This document shows, piece after piece, positions 44,022 through 55,300 of a stretch of 64,000 nt of DNA. Below the pieces are notes generated by a model, which saw only the letters and a program-made list of their open reading frames with translations, did no database searches and was not told the DNA's origin. Each line of letters opens with the position of its first letter. Position 1 is the stretch's first letter. This stretch comes from Bradyrhizobium sp. CSA207 (GTDB lineage Bacteria; Pseudomonadota; Alphaproteobacteria; Rhizobiales; Xanthobacteraceae): NCBI RefSeq assembly GCF_029051685.1, contig NZ_JAACFT010000009.1, forward strand, positions 1 to 64,000, read 5' to 3'. A program made the position numbers and the translations under genes.

Positions 44022-44963
44022 ATGAACTGGCTCACCAATGTGGTTCGGCCGAAAATTCGCAACATCCTGCGGCGGGAGACGCCGGAGAATTTGTGGATCA
44101 AATGCCCGGATTCCGGACAGCTCGTGTTCTACAAGGACGTCGAGGCCAACCAGTTCGTCATTCCCGGCTCGAACTACCACATGCGCATGGGCGCGGTGGC
44201 GCGGCTGAAGTCGATCTTCGACAACGAGACGTGGTTCGACGTCGCATTGCCCGACGTCACCCCCGATCCGCTCAAGTTCCGTGACGAGAAGAAATATGTC
44301 GACCGCATCAAGGATGCGCGCGCCCGGACCAATTTGAACGATGCGATCAAGGTCGGCTATGGCAGGCTCGAGGGCGCCGCCGTCGTCGTCGCGGTGCAGG
44401 ATTTCGATTTCATGGGCGGCTCGCTCGGCATGGCCGCGGGCGAGGCCATCGTGCGCGGGCTCGAGCTCGCGGTCGAGAAGAAGTCGCCGTTCATCGTGTT
44501 CGCGGCGTCGGGCGGCGCGCGCATGCAGGAAGGCATCTTGTCGCTGATGCAGATGCCGCGCACCACCGTCGCGATCCAGATGCTGCGTGAGGCGAAGCTG
44601 CCTTACATCGTCGTGCTGACCAATCCGACCACCGGCGGCGTCACCGCATCCTACGCGATGCTCGGCGACGTGCAGATCGCCGAGCCGGGTGCGCTGATCG
44701 GCTTTGCCGGGGCGCGCGTGATCGAGCAGACGATTCGGGAAAAGCTCCCCGAGGGCTTCCAGCGCGCCGAATATCTGAAAGAGCACGGCATGGTCGACAT
44801 GGTCGTGCACCGCCATGATTTGCGTCCGACGCTGGCGCGGCTCTGCCGTCTGTTGACCAGATCGCCGGCGCTCGAGACCGTGTCGAAATCGGCGCAGCCG
44901 GTCGCCAGCCCGGCCCAGATCGTGTCGGCCGCCGACGTGGCGCCGGCCGCGCCGCACGCGTGA
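44022..44963 (+). CDS. accD: Acetyl-CoA carboxylase carboxyltransferase subunit beta
   Basis: AccD pairs with AccA to move the carboxyl group to acetyl-CoA at the start of fatty acid synthesis. The crotonase-fold core includes [21 protein letters not shown] and [17 protein letters not shown]. The N-terminal zinc ribbon is degenerate: WIKCPDSGQ and [10 protein letters not shown] keep only one of the four cysteines of the E. coli protein. It overlaps folC by four bases. Confidence 0.96.
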   Translation: MNWLTNVVRPKIRNILRRETPENLWIKCPDSGQLVFYKDVEANQFVIPGSNYHMRMGAVARLKSIFDNETWFDVALPDVTPDPLKFRDEKKYVDRIKDARARTNLNDAIKVGYGRLEGAAVVVAVQDFDFMGGSLGMAAGEAIVRGLELAVEKKSPFIVFAASGGARMQEGILSLMQMPRTTVAIQMLREAKLPYIVVLTNPTTGGVTASYAMLGDVQIAEPGALIGFAGARVIEQTIREKLPEGFQRAEYLKEHGMVDMVVHRHDLRPTLARLCRLLTRSPALETVSKSAQPVASPAQIVSAADVAPAAPHA

Positions 44964-46303
44964 ACGGCTCCGCGGACAGCGCAAAGCCATCGCTCGGTGA
45001 ATTGATCGGGCGGTTGTCGGCCCTGCACCAGAAGCGCATCGATCTCGGGCTGGAGCGGATGCACCGCCTGCTCGAACGGCTCGGCCATCCCGAGCGCAAG
45101 CTGCCACCGGTAATTCATATCGCCGGCACCAATGGCAAGGGTTCGACGCTCGCCTATCTGCGTGCAACGCTGGAAGCCGCGGGCCTGCGCGTCCACGCCT
45201 ATACCTCGCCCTATCTGGTGCGGATCAACGAATGTTTCCGGCTCGGCCGTGCCGGAGGCGGCGTGCTGGTCAGCGACGACGAATTGCGTGCGGCCCTGCT
45301 AGAAGTCGAGCGCGTCAACGCCGGCGAGGCCGCCACCGTATTCGAGCTCAAGACCGCGGCCGCCTTTCTTCTGTTCGCGCAGAATCCGGCCGATGCGGTG
45401 CTGCTCGAGGTCGGCCTCGGCGGACGCCTCGACTCGACCAACGTGATCGAGACGCCGGCCGCTTGTGTAATCACGCCGGTCAGCATGGATCACATGGATT
45501 TTCTCGGCGATACCCTCGCCTCGATCGCCGGCGAGAAGGCCGCGATCATCAAGCGCGCCGTGCCGGTGGTCTCGGCCGAGCAGCCGTCGGAAGCGATGGC
45601 CGTGATCGAGGCGCAGGCCCGGCGCATGCGCGCGCCGCTGTTTGCCGCCGGCGAAGCCTGGCATGTCAACGTCGAGCACGGACGGCTGGTCTATTCCGAC
45701 GAACGCGGCCTGATGGATCTCGCCGCGCCGCGGCTGTTCGGCCGTCACCAGTTCGACAATGCCGGGCTTGCGATCGCGACGTTGCGCGCCACCAACGTTT
45801 TCAAGGTCAATCAAGCGGCGTTCGAGGCCGGCATCGTCGGTGCCGAATGGCCGGCGCGGATGCAGCGCATCACGTCGGGCGAGCTGCTCGCCTGGGGACC
45901 CCAGGGATCGGAGATCTGGCTCGACGGCGGCCACAATGCCGAGGGCGGCCGCGTCGCGGCGGCGGCGCTCGGCGATCTCGAGGAGCGGGTGTCGCGGCCG
46001 CTGGTCGTGATATCAGGCATGATGGCCAATAAGGACGCGAAAGCGTTTCTCGCCAATTTCGCCGGCCTTACCCGCCACATCATCGCGGTGCCGATTCCCG
46101 ACACCGAGAATGCGATGCCGGTGGACCGCGTCACGGATGCCGCGCGCAGCCTCGGCATGCGCGTCGAGATCGCCCCCGGCGTCGAGGCCGCGCTGCGCGC
46201 CTTGGCGAAGCTCGCCTACGAGGTGCCGCCGCGCATCCTGATCACCGGCTCGCTCTATCTCGCCGGCCACGTGCTCGCCATCAACGGCACGCCTCCTGCA
46301 TAG
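44960..46303 (+). CDS. folC: Bifunctional folylpolyglutamate/dihydrofolate synthase
   Basis: FolC adds glutamate to folates and dihydropteroate. The 447-residue Mur-ligase-like protein has the P-loop [19 protein letters not shown], and the glycine-rich [12 protein letters not shown]. The start is a GTG that overlaps the accD stop, so translation is coupled. It closes the trpFBA-accD-folC group. Confidence 0.95.
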   Translation: MNGSADSAKPSLGELIGRLSALHQKRIDLGLERMHRLLERLGHPERKLPPVIHIAGTNGKGSTLAYLRATLEAAGLRVHAYTSPYLVRINECFRLGRAGGGVLVSDDELRAALLEVERVNAGEAATVFELKTAAAFLLFAQNPADAVLLEVGLGGRLDSTNVIETPAACVITPVSMDHMDFLGDTLASIAGEKAAIIKRAVPVVSAEQPSEAMAVIEAQARRMRAPLFAAGEAWHVNVEHGRLVYSDERGLMDLAAPRLFGRHQFDNAGLAIATLRATNVFKVNQAAFEAGIVGAEWPARMQRITSGELLAWGPQGSEIWLDGGHNAEGGRVAAAALGDLEERVSRPLVVISGMMANKDAKAFLANFAGLTRHIIAVPIPDTENAMPVDRVTDAARSLGMRVEIAPGVEAALRALAKLAYEVPPRILITGSLYLAGHVLAINGTPPA

Positions 46304-46310
46304 GGATTGC

Positions 46311-46396
46311 GTAGCCCGGATGGAGCGAAGCGAAATCCGTGGTTGTGCCGGAAGCAATGGAGGCCCCGGATTATGCTTCGCTCCATCCGGGCTACG
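46311..46396. repeat. Second copy of the GTAGCCCGGATGGAGC inverted repeat
   Basis: GTAGCCCGGATGGAGCGAAG and CTTCGCTCCATCCGGGCTAC are exact inverses across the gap after folC. It is the same family as 38521-38604. Confidence 0.85.
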
Positions 46397-46428
46397 ATAT
46401 CGTCTCCGGGGCACGAGTGAGAATGCCA

Positions 46429-47169
46429 ATGCGCTTTGCCGCGATTGCCGACATCCATGGAAACTACCTCGCGCTGGAAGCCGTGCTTGCCGACATCCGG
46501 GCACAGGGCATTGCCGACATCGTCAATCTCGGCGACATGCTGAGCGGGCCGCTCGATGCGCGGCGGACCATCGACATTCTGATGACACTCGAGGCCGTGC
46601 ACGTGCTCGGCAATCACGACCGCTATCTGCTCGACCGTCCCCCGGAGAAGATGGGTTCGTGGGACCGCCCTGCGCATGCGCAGCTCGATGCTGCGCATCT
46701 CGGCTGGCTGCGCGCCCAGCCCATGACACACGTATTTCGCGACCGGGTCTTCCTTTGCCACGCGACGCCGGACAATGACGAGATCTATTGGCTCGACACC
46801 GTGCATCCTGACGGCACGGTCGCGATGTCGCCGCTGGATCGCATCGAACAATTCGCGCAAGGCGTCACGCAGTCCCTGATCCTTTGCGCCCACACGCATC
46901 TCGCCCGTAGCGTGCGGCTGCGTGACGGTCGGCTGATCGTCAATCCCGGCAGCGTGGGCAGCCCCGGCTATCGCGACGTGCATCCGTTTCCCCATGTCGT
47001 CGAAGCCGGCACGCCGCACGCGCGCTACGCGATCCTGGAGCTTGTCCACGAAGGCTGGTGCGTGATGTTCCGCCAGGTACCCTACGATCACGATTCGATG
47101 GCGGAGCTGGCGCGCAAAAACGGCCAGCCTACGCTCGCGTCCGCCTTGGCCACGGGCTGGATCGGATAA
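46429..47169 (+). CDS. YfcE/MJ0936-type metallophosphoesterase
   Basis: The 246-residue cytoplasmic protein has the calcineurin-like metal motifs in order: ADIHGN (DxH), VNLGDMLSGP (GDxxxxG), LGNHDR (GNHD), and CAHTHLA (GHTH-like) then NPGSVGSPG. It should be a phosphodiesterase or phosphatase of unknown substrate. I start at ATG 46429; an in-frame ATG at 46423 is two codons earlier. It stands between folC and trxA, where rhizobia often have nothing. Confidence 0.85.
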   Translation: MRFAAIADIHGNYLALEAVLADIRAQGIADIVNLGDMLSGPLDARRTIDILMTLEAVHVLGNHDRYLLDRPPEKMGSWDRPAHAQLDAAHLGWLRAQPMTHVFRDRVFLCHATPDNDEIYWLDTVHPDGTVAMSPLDRIEQFAQGVTQSLILCAHTHLARSVRLRDGRLIVNPGSVGSPGYRDVHPFPHVVEAGTPHARYAILELVHEGWCVMFRQVPYDHDSMAELARKNGQPTLASALATGWIG

Positions 47170-47265
47170 GCCGGCTGCCTTTGCGACAAGGCGTCCGCAC
47201 TCTACCGATTGACACATGTGACAAGCGCGCATGTAGAATGCGCGTTAGTCATGGGAGACTTCGCA

Positions 47266-47694
47266 ATGAACCACGAAGAGACCTGGCGCGCAGAATACGG
47301 GATCGAAACATCGGCGACCCCGAACGTGGTCTGGAGCATCTTCCACGACGTGCCTGGATGGAAGACCTGGAACGCCGGCATCGAACACATCGAGATCGAT
47401 GGGCCGTTCGCGACAGGAACGTGGTTCACGATGAAGCCTCCCGGGCAGGATGCGCTTCGATCAAGGCTGATCGAAGTTCGCGAGAACGAATGCTTCGTGG
47501 ATGAGACCCGCGTCGGATCGCTTACGATTACGGTCGAGCATCGCATCGAATCCCTTGGCGCGGGGCGCACCCGCATCGTTTATGCGACCCAAGCGAACGG
47601 GCCCGGCGCTGCCGAGGTCGGTCCCGCGGTCGCGTCCGATTTTCCGGAGGTTCTTGCAGCCCTCGCCAAGATTGCTGAAACAGGATCGGCATGA
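47266..47694 (+). CDS. SRPBCC (START-like) family protein
   Basis: The 142-residue protein has the helix-grip START pattern: TSATPNVVWSIFHDVPGWKTWNAGIEHIEIDGPF, then a beta sheet with TWFTMKPPG and VEHRIESLGAGRTRIVYATQ, then a C-terminal helix. Such proteins bind hydrophobic ligands. ATG 47266 has GGGAG eight bases upstream. Its TGA overlaps a short downstream frame by an ATGA. Confidence 0.82.
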   Translation: MNHEETWRAEYGIETSATPNVVWSIFHDVPGWKTWNAGIEHIEIDGPFATGTWFTMKPPGQDALRSRLIEVRENECFVDETRVGSLTITVEHRIESLGAGRTRIVYATQANGPGAAEVGPAVASDFPEVLAALAKIAETGSA

Positions 47695-47779
47695 AAACAG
47701 GGCCCACCAAGGTTTGCCGAGCGTGCGGCAGCCCTATGGGGGCGCTCGTCCCAAGCACGGTTCGGCGGGTCGATTCGAC

Positions 47780-48370
47780 CTACGGCTGCGGCAGCAGCTT
47801 CATCGGATCGGCCGCCTTCTGCTTCAACTGCTCGAAGGTGCATTGCCGCGGCGCCTTGTCGGGGCGCCAGCGCAGGATCGAAGTGCCGTGCCGAAAGCGC
47901 TGGCCAGTGAAATGGTCGTAGCAGACTTCGACCACGAGCTTCGGCTTGAGCGGGCACCACTTTGCCGAACGCTCGGTCGACCACCGGCTGAAGACGAGAT
48001 AAAGCGCCGGCGTTTCCTGAGAGAGCTTCTTCACGCGGCTCTCGGCGGGATGGATCCGCTGCAACAGCGCGTCGAAGGAGAAGCCCTTGCCGTGCGGCAC
48101 GACGATCTCGCCGTCCAGCGTGAAACGATCTGCTTTCAGCTTCAGGGCCGCAGCAACGACTTCAGGAAAATAGCGCGCCAGATCCTCGCCGGATTTCGAG
48201 CGCAGATCGACGTGGTCGCCATCGCGCGAGAGCAGGCAGCGAAAGCCATCCCATTTCGGTTCGTACTGCCACTCCGCGCCGCGCGGGATCGCATCGACCG
48301 ACCGCGCTTCCATCGCAACGAGCGAGGTCGATTTGCGCGTGCGCTTTCGGGGAGGGGCGGGCAAGGACAA
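47780..48370 (-). pseudogene. ATP-dependent DNA ligase gene with a large internal deletion
   Basis: The 196-residue frame opens with the ligase adenylation motif YEPKWDGFR (lysine present), LDGEIVV, and ends with WCPLKPKLVVEVCYDHFTGQRFRHGT and WRPDKAPRQCT. Full relatives are about 340 residues, with motif IV (GVVAKR-like), motif V and the start of the OB fold between these parts. Here ALYLVF runs straight into SRWSTERSAKW, so about 150 residues are missing in frame. It cannot be a working ligase. Confidence 0.8.
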
Positions 48371-48474
48371 GGCTCGTCAAAAGCGTCTCATGATACGCAG
48401 GACATGCCCCTTCAACGCAAACGGCCGGCATTTCGCCGGCCGTTGTCGAAAAATAATCGTTGCCGCGGAGCGGA

Positions 48475-48795
48475 TCAGACCGCGGAGGTGATCCACTGCT
48501 GAAGCTTCGCCTTCGGCGCTGCGCCGACCTGGCGGGAAGCCATCTCACCGCCCTTGAAGATCATCAGGGTCGGAATCGACATCACGCCATACTTCGACGC
48601 GGTCTTCGGGCTCTCGTCGACGTTGAGCTTGACGATCTTGATCTTGTCGCCCATCGCGCCGGCGATCTCGTCGAGCGCGGGGGCGATCATGCGGCAGGGG
48701 CCGCACCATTCGGCCCAGAAATCCACGACCACCGGGCCGTTCGCCTTGAGCACCTCGGCTTCGAAATCGGAATCGGAAACCTTACCAACGGCCAT
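48475..48795 (-). CDS. trxA: Thioredoxin
   Basis: The 106-residue thioredoxin has [20 protein letters not shown] with the redox CGPC pair and the cis-proline in [12 protein letters not shown] start at ATG 48795 ([12 protein letters not shown]). It follows addA on the minus strand with a 63-base gap, the usual rhizobial order. Confidence 0.95.
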   Translation of the reverse strand: MAVGKVSDSDFEAEVLKANGPVVVDFWAEWCGPCRMIAPALDEIAGAMGDKIKIVKLNVDESPKTASKYGVMSIPTLMIFKGGEMASRQVGAAPKAKLQQWITSAV

Positions 48796-48858
48796 GGAGA
48801 TACCTCGTACCTGAGAGAAGGGCGCGACGAGAATCGCGCCTGAGATCATGGCGTCAAC

Positions 48859-51800
48859 CTATGAATGGGTCCTTGCCGGGTCAAGGACGCTCACACTGAG
48901 ATGAAGAGATGCCAGCGCCGCGTCCAGCGCGGGCGCGGAAATCTCCACGTATTCAAGGGCCTCGGTCCAGAGCAGCACGGCGCGGATCGGCTTTTGGGGA
49001 TAAAGCCGGGCAAGCACCGCCCGGTACAGCGCAAGCTGCCGGATATAGGTCGCGGGCGCCTCGGCGGCGCTCCTGGGCGGGCTCTGGTTGGTCTTGAAAT
49101 CGACGATCAGGACCTCGTCCGACGTGACCACCAGCCGGTCGATCTGCCCCGACACCAGCGCCGGCGACCGGCCCGGCCGCTCCAGCCGGCCGACGATGGC
49201 GACCTCTGCCCGGCTGCCGGCGGCAAAGACGGGCGCGAATCGCGGCTCGGCGATCAGCGCGAGCACCTTGTCGGCGAGCGCGGCGCGGTCAGCCTCCGTC
49301 CAATCGGAGGCGTTGCGCGCCATGAAGCCGAGCGCTGCGTCGCGCCGGCGCGCGATGGCGATGTCCGGCAGCGATTGCAGCAGCCGGTGCACCAGCGTGC
49401 CGCGTTGCAGCGCAAGCGCGCGGGTCTGGACCGATTCGCTGGTCCGGACTGGGCGGCCCTCCTCGGCGGCCTGACCGGAAGGACGCACCGGATCCTCGTC
49501 GATGGTCTCGCGCGCCGCCGCCGCCCGCAGCCAGGCCGGCAATGCGATCGTCTGGTCCACCGCAGTCGCGGGGGTGCCGCTCGCCGCCACGTCCTCCGGC
49601 CGGGCAAAGCGCGTCACCTTGCCGAGCGGCGTCTCGACCACCTGCTTCTCTAGGTCCGATCCGGCGAGGCCCTTGTCGATCAGGTCGTACCAGCTGAGCT
49701 TGCGGACCGTCTTCATGTTGCCGGGCATGCAGCCGCCGACGACCAGGCGATCGGCCGCGCGCGTCATCGCGACATAGAGCAGGCGGCGGTATTCGTCCTC
49801 CGTCTGTTCGAGCATGGCTTTGCGCGCCTCGACGACGGGCATTGGATCGTCCGCCTTGCGGCCGGCCCATACCACGATCTCGCCGCCATCGCCGCGCGGC
49901 ACTTGGATCAGCCGCAGGCGTTGCGTGTCCGCGGGCGAAGACGTGGTGTCGACCATGAACACGACGGAGGCCTCCAGGCCCTTGGCGCCGTGCACGGTCA
50001 TCACCCGCACCTCGTCGCGCGAGATCTCCATGTCGCGCTTCACCTCGGTGTCGGCCGAGCGCAGCCACGCCATGAAGCCTTGCAGCGAAGCCGGCGCCTT
50101 GCGCTCGTAGTTCAGTGCGAGCTCCAGAAACTCGTCGAGCGCGTCGTTGGCCTCAAAGCCGAGGCGGCGCAGGATGCGCGCGCGTCCGCCGTCGCCGCCC
50201 AGCAGCCAGGCATAGAAGGCGAACGGTGTCTCGTCGCGCGAGCGTGTCTCGCAAGCCTGCAGGCGCCTCAGCGCCGCGGCGAACTTGTCGCTTTCGGACG
50301 CGTGCTCAGCAAGCGCGCGGCGCAGCGATCCCTTGCGGTCCCAGGCAAGCCTGAACAGATCGTCGTCATCGAGCCCGAACAGCGGGCTTTTCAGCGCGAC
50401 CGCGAGCGCGAGGTCGTCCCGCGGCAGCAGCAGCGCATCGGCGAGGTTCATCAGATCGATGATCGCGATGTGCTCGGTGAGTTTCAGCCGGTCGGCGCCG
50501 GCGACCGGAACATTGGCGTGCTTCAATGCCTGGATCACGGCGTCGAACGCATTGCCGCGACGGCGCACCAGGACCAGCATGTCGCCGTAGCGCAGCGGGC
50601 GCCGCTCGCCCTCGTGTCCCGTCAGCGTGCCGCTCTCCACCAGCCGCTTGATCTCGGTCTGGATACGGCGGGCGAGCTTCACCTCGGGGCTGGTGACTGC
50701 GACGCCATCGAACGGCGCGCGCCAGCCCTCGATGTCCTGCCGGTCATCGGCTTCGGCGAGGTCCCACAGCTCGATTGTGCTTGGACCGGCATCGCCGAGC
50801 GCATTGTGCAGGGGATGGCCGATCGCGGCCGAATGGATGCTCTTGTAGATCTCCGGCTCGCGGAACACGTGGTCGACCGAGTGCAGGATCGTCGCGCCCG
50901 AGCGGAACGAGTAGGTGAAGGCGACCGGGTCGAATTTCAGCCCGGCGGCGGTGAACTTGCGATGCAGTTCGCGCCGGCGCGCGTCGAATTCGTGCGGCGC
51001 TGCCCCCTGGAACGAGAAGATCGACTGCTTCTCGTCGCCGACGGCGAAAACCGTGCGGTTCAGCCCCTCGCGCGCGCCTTCGCCGGCGGTGAATTCCGAG
51101 ATGATATGCGCGACGATGTCCCATTGCCGCGGGCTGGTATCCTGGGCTTCGTCGATCAGGACATGATCGACGCCGCGGTCGAGCTTGTAATGCACCCAGC
51201 CCGAAGAAACGCGGTTGAGCATCGCCAGCGTCTTGTCGATCAGGTCGTCGTAGTCGAGCAGGCCGCGCTCCCGCTTCTCACGCCGGTAATTTGCGGCAGC
51301 GGCCGTCGCGATATGCAGCAGAGCTGCGGTGCGATCGCGCACGGCTATCGCCCGGCGCTTTTCGATCAGCCCAATAATACGCTGCACCTCGGCCTCGAAC
51401 AGGCGGGCGACGGACGGATTTTGATCGCAGAACTTCTTGGTCAGCACCGCCTTGCGCGGCAGCTTCTCGTCGGTGAGGAAGACGCCGAGATAGGCATCGA
51501 CCTGCGCACTTCCTGAAAAGGCTTTTGCCTCGCGCAGACGGCCGGCCTGGTCGTTGTCGGATTTGCTGCCATCCTCCAGCGCAAAGGCGATCTCGTCCCA
51601 GCGCGATCGGGGCAGGAACGGACCATCGAGGATCTCGCTCTCGATATCCTCCATGCGGTCGCTCACATCGACGCCCAGCACCGCCGCCATCTCCGCGGCA
51701 GCGGCTTCGGCGCTGCCGGCTTCGTCGGTCCAGGCCATGAAATGGTCGCGGCTGAGGCAAGCCTCGCGCACGACCTCCTTGAAGGTGACGTCGGCGGCAT

Positions 51801-52368
51801 TCGCCATCGCCGTCAGCAGCGCGCGGCCGGTGACGCTCTCGGGATCGCGCGCAGCCTCCAGCAGCACCTTCAGGTTGGCGCGTTCCATCATGTCGGTCTG
51901 GTCGCGCTCGTCGATCACGGCGAAGCGCGCCGGCACGTTGGCCTCGAACGGAAACTGCTGGAGCAGGCGCGTGCATAGCGCGTGGATGGTCTGCACCTTC
52001 AAGCCGCCCGGCGTCTCCAGCGCGCAGGCGAACAGTTTTCGCGCCTCGCGCCGCAGCTTCGGGTTGGGGTGGGGGATGCCGACCGCGCGGATCGCCGCAT
52101 CAAGCGCGGCATCGTCCAGCGTCACCCAATGACCGAGCGTGGTGAACACGCGCTCGGCCATGTTGGCGGCGGCGGCCTTGGTGAAGGTGATGCAGAGGAT
52201 TTTTTCCGGCGGCACGCCCGAAAGCAGCAGGCGGATCACGCGCTGCACCAGCACATGGGTCTTGCCCGAGCCGGCATTGGCGGACACGAAGGCGGATGCG
52301 GTCGGATCGGAGGCGCGCGCCTGCCGCGCGCGCACCTCATCCGGGATGGGGCGGGGCGCCTTCACCAT
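48859..52368 (-). CDS. addA: Double-strand break repair helicase-nuclease AddA
   Basis: AddA is the helicase-nuclease subunit of the AddAB complex, the counterpart of RecBCD. It is about 1169 residues. The UvrD-like helicase has Walker A SANAGSGKTHVL near the N-terminus, Walker B VLIDEAQDTSP, and the late SF1 motif VMTVHGAKGLEASVV. The C-terminal PD-(D/E)XK nuclease has LIVDFKTNQ. Its ATG overlaps the addB stop by seven bases. I start at 52368 and not 52401 because of that coupling. Confidence 0.95.
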   Translation of the reverse strand: MVKAPRPIPDEVRARQARASDPTASAFVSANAGSGKTHVLVQRVIRLLLSGVPPEKILCITFTKAAAANMAERVFTTLGHWVTLDDAALDAAIRAVGIPHPNPKLRREARKLFACALETPGGLKVQTIHALCTRLLQQFPFEANVPARFAVIDERDQTDMMERANLKVLLEAARDPESVTGRALLTAMANAADVTFKEVVREACLSRDHFMAWTDEAGSAEAAAAEMAAVLGVDVSDRMEDIESEILDGPFLPRSRWDEIAFALEDGSKSDNDQAGRLREAKAFSGSAQVDAYLGVFLTDEKLPRKAVLTKKFCDQNPSVARLFEAEVQRIIGLIEKRRAIAVRDRTAALLHIATAAAANYRREKRERGLLDYDDLIDKTLAMLNRVSSGWVHYKLDRGVDHVLIDEAQDTSPRQWDIVAHIISEFTAGEGAREGLNRTVFAVGDEKQSIFSFQGAAPHEFDARRRELHRKFTAAGLKFDPVAFTYSFRSGATILHSVDHVFREPEIYKSIHSAAIGHPLHNALGDAGPSTIELWDLAEADDRQDIEGWRAPFDGVAVTSPEVKLARRIQTEIKRLVESGTLTGHEGERRPLRYGDMLVLVRRRGNAFDAVIQALKHANVPVAGADRLKLTEHIAIIDLMNLADALLLPRDDLALAVALKSPLFGLDDDDLFRLAWDRKGSLRRALAEHASESDKFAAALRRLQACETRSRDETPFAFYAWLLGGDGGRARILRRLGFEANDALDEFLELALNYERKAPASLQGFMAWLRSADTEVKRDMEISRDEVRVMTVHGAKGLEASVVFMVDTTSSPADTQRLRLIQVPRGDGGEIVVWAGRKADDPMPVVEARKAMLEQTEDEYRRLLYVAMTRAADRLVVGGCMPGNMKTVRKLSWYDLIDKGLAGSDLEKQVVETPLGKVTRFARPEDVAASGTPATAVDQTIALPAWLRAAAARETIDEDPVRPSGQAAEEGRPVRTSESVQTRALALQRGTLVHRLLQSLPDIAIARRRDAALGFMARNASDWTEADRAALADKVLALIAEPRFAPVFAAGSRAEVAIVGRLERPGRSPALVSGQIDRLVVTSDEVLIVDFKTNQSPPRSAAEAPATYIRQLALYRAVLARLYPQKPIRAVLLWTEALEYVEISAPALDAALASLHLSVSVLDPARTHS

Positions 52369-55300
52369 TCCTCGATCCCCAGTCCGCCCGCCGCGGACCA
52401 TTCCTTGATGCGGGCGAGGTCGTCATAGGCGCCGTAGCGGTTGGTCCACATCGGCAGGTTCAGCGAGGTGTAGGCCTGGTTCTCATCCTCGAAGGCGCGG
52501 ATCAGCGCCTCAAGCTTGGCCCGCGCCTCAGCGGCCGCGGTGTCCGGTGGCTGCGGCTCGTCGCCCTGTTTGATCTTGAGGTCGAGGATGCGCTCCTCGC
52601 CCGGCGGATTGTTGCCGCTCAGGCGCACATAGACGAGCTGGCTCACCGACGAGCCGGCGTCGATCTCGGGAAAACCACCCTCGCGCAGGATCGCTGCTTC
52701 CAGGGTGAGCTGCGGCGACAGGCCCATGCGGACCTGCTTGCCGGTCGGCGGCTGGCCGGTCTTGTAGTCGAGGATGGCATAGCCGCCGCCTTGGCGCCGC
52801 TCGATGCGGTCGGCGCGCGCGGAGAGGCGGAAGCTGCGCTCATGGTCGAGCGGGATCGAGATCTCGCCGCTTGTCTCCGCGACGATTGTCTCGATCGCGT
52901 CGCGGCGCGCGGTCTCCCATTCGCCGAACCAGCGCGCGATGCGCTGGAAGCGTGGCCACCACAGCGCCCGCGCCTCGGGGCGCTCCATCAGCGGCGCAAA
53001 ATACTTTTCGCCGATCGCACGCAGCACGCGGGCGGGATCCTCGGGTAGCTGGGTTGCATAGGTTTCGGTGAATTCGCCCAGCGCATCGTGGATTGCCGAG
53101 CCGCGGTCGGCAGCCGACAGCGGCATGTCGACCGGATCGAGCGTGTCGAGCCGTAGAATATGTTTTGCATAGATCGTGTAGGGATCGCGCAGCCAGTCCT
53201 CGATCGCGGTGACCGAAAGTCTGAGCGGCCGCGTCGCGCGCGGCGGCCGCGGCTCCGGTTGCTTGATCGGCGTGACTTCGGCGGGCTGGTCCAGCGCGCC
53301 GGCGAACTGCACATATATCTCGCCGGCCTGTTTCGCGGCCTTCCAGTGCGCATCGCCCGCGACCGCTTCAAGCCGGTGCAGGAAACGCGAGGCCACCGCC
53401 GGTGCACCACCGGCCTTGGCGGAATGGGTGAGAATCACCTCGTCGGCGCCGAGCAGCTGGGCAAAATCGTGGGCGGAGAGGCCGATGCGCCGCTCCGGCA
53501 GATCGAGGCCGAGCTCGTGCCGCATCGGCCGGCTCAACCAGGGATCGATGCGCGGCGCCGGCGGCCAGACGCCCTCGATCAGGCCGCCGACGATGACGCG
53601 GTCGGCCTGCATCAAGCGCGATTCGAGCGGACCGTAGATGTGAAGCCGTGCGCCCGGTCTGTCCGGCCGCCGCACCGCGCGATCGCTGAACGCGGTCTGG
53701 AAGACGTCCGGATAATCCGGCAGCGGCACCATCAATCCGCTGGTCGTACCGCTGCGCAAGAGATCGTCAAAGGCGGCGGCGAGCGCGAGGCCTTCGCGCT
53801 GCTCGAAGGCCAGCGGAACGCCCTGCTCGTCGCGCGACAGCTCGATCAGGATCTCGCGATGCCGGTGCGCGAGCTCGGCGAAATCATACGGTTTCGATGA
53901 TGCCAGGGTCTCGATCGGCGCCACAGCCTTTTGCAGGACATCGATCAGCGCCTGGATGCGATCGAGATCCTCCGTCTTGAGACGCGCGCGCGGCTCTGCG
54001 CGATGCAGCGCAGAAACTTCGCTGCGCCACAGCTTTGCGAGTTCCTCGCGAAAACGGTTGAATTCACGCAACAGGCCTGCGGTCCCCGCGGGCGGTCGCG
54101 TGCCGCGCAAGACGGCAAGCTCCAGACCCTCGACCGCCGCCTTCCACGCGCCAGATGGCCGGCCGAGCCGGCACAGCGGATGTTTCAGCATCGCCAGCAG
54201 CGTCGGCGGCTCCAACCCCTTGGTCGCTGCCTCCGCCGCGAGGCGCGCGAAATTGCCGGCGGAGGTTTCCATCAGCACGTCGCCGCCGGAATCATCGAAA
54301 GCGAGGTTCCATCGCGTGAGCGCGGCCATCACCCGCCGCGCCAACGCGCGGTCCGGCGTCACCAGCGCCGCCGACTTGTCGAGATGACGCGCCTCGCGCA
54401 TCGCGATCGCGATCGCGAGCGCTTCCATCTCGGGATTTTGGGCTTCGACCACTGCGAGATTGGCCATGCCGCCGGTGATCTTCGCAGCCACGTCCGGTTG
54501 CTTCAGGCGGTCGTGCCAGATCTCCGTCTTGGCGGACGGCCGCATCGATTCGGAGGCCAGCAGATCGCGGCCGCCTTTCGCTGGTGGCTGGAGGATGTCG
54601 ACATCGCCGCGCTTGATGCCAAAGCGCTCTAGCAACGCGTGCATGGCGTATTGCGGATGGTTCGACTCCGGATGCTCAACGAATTTGCCCAGCGCATCGC
54701 GCACGCCGCCAATGGTCCGCCAGGCGTCCTCGTCGAGATCGGTATCGAGCCCCGGCAGCACCACTGCGCCATGCGGCAGCGAGGCGACCGCCTGGAGGAA
54801 TCTCGCGGTGGCCGGCATCGAGCCGGTCGAGCCAGCTGCGATCACGGGACCGCCGGGGTGCGCCGTCAACCGTTTCGCTTCGGCCGCGATCAGAAGATCG
54901 CGCCGCGCAGCAGGCTCGATCCGGTTGATCTCGGCGAGGTGACCGGGCCAGGCGATGCGGGCGATACGCAGGAATTCGAGCGAGTGCTGCCAGTATTGAT
55001 CGAGCTGGTCCGGCACGAGGCCATCGAGCGCGCTCCAGTCGACGCCGCGCGTGACCATGTCGTCGATCAGGCGTGCGAGATCGGAGGCCAGGGCCAGCGT
55101 CGAGGCAGGACCGCCAACCACCAGCGGCGCCAGCACCGGGCCCTTGGCCCAGGCCGCGACCAGGCGCGCCAGCGTCAGCCGCCGTTCCAGCTCGCCCAGC
55201 CGCGGCGGAACGTCGAGTTGCGTCGCGCCGGAAAACTGTTCGGCCTCGCCCGTGAAGGCGAGTTCGTCCTCGTCGATGTCGCCGAGCGCGACGATGCGCG

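Noticed and set aside
47209..47242. TTGACA and TAGAAT upstream of the SRPBCC gene
   Set aside because: The spacer is 19 bases, at the edge of what works. The site was not listed as a promoter.
47691..47921. Short plus-strand frame (76 residues) starting at the SRPBCC stop
   Set aside because: The ATGA overlap is suggestive and the first 30 residues are not clearly random, but the rest runs antisense through the ligase remnant and no domain is visible. It may be the head of a lost partner gene.
49903..51516. A 537-residue open frame opposite addA
   Set aside because: The addA frame has all helicase motifs, while the opposite frame has only Arg/Ala/Val-rich sequence with no domain.
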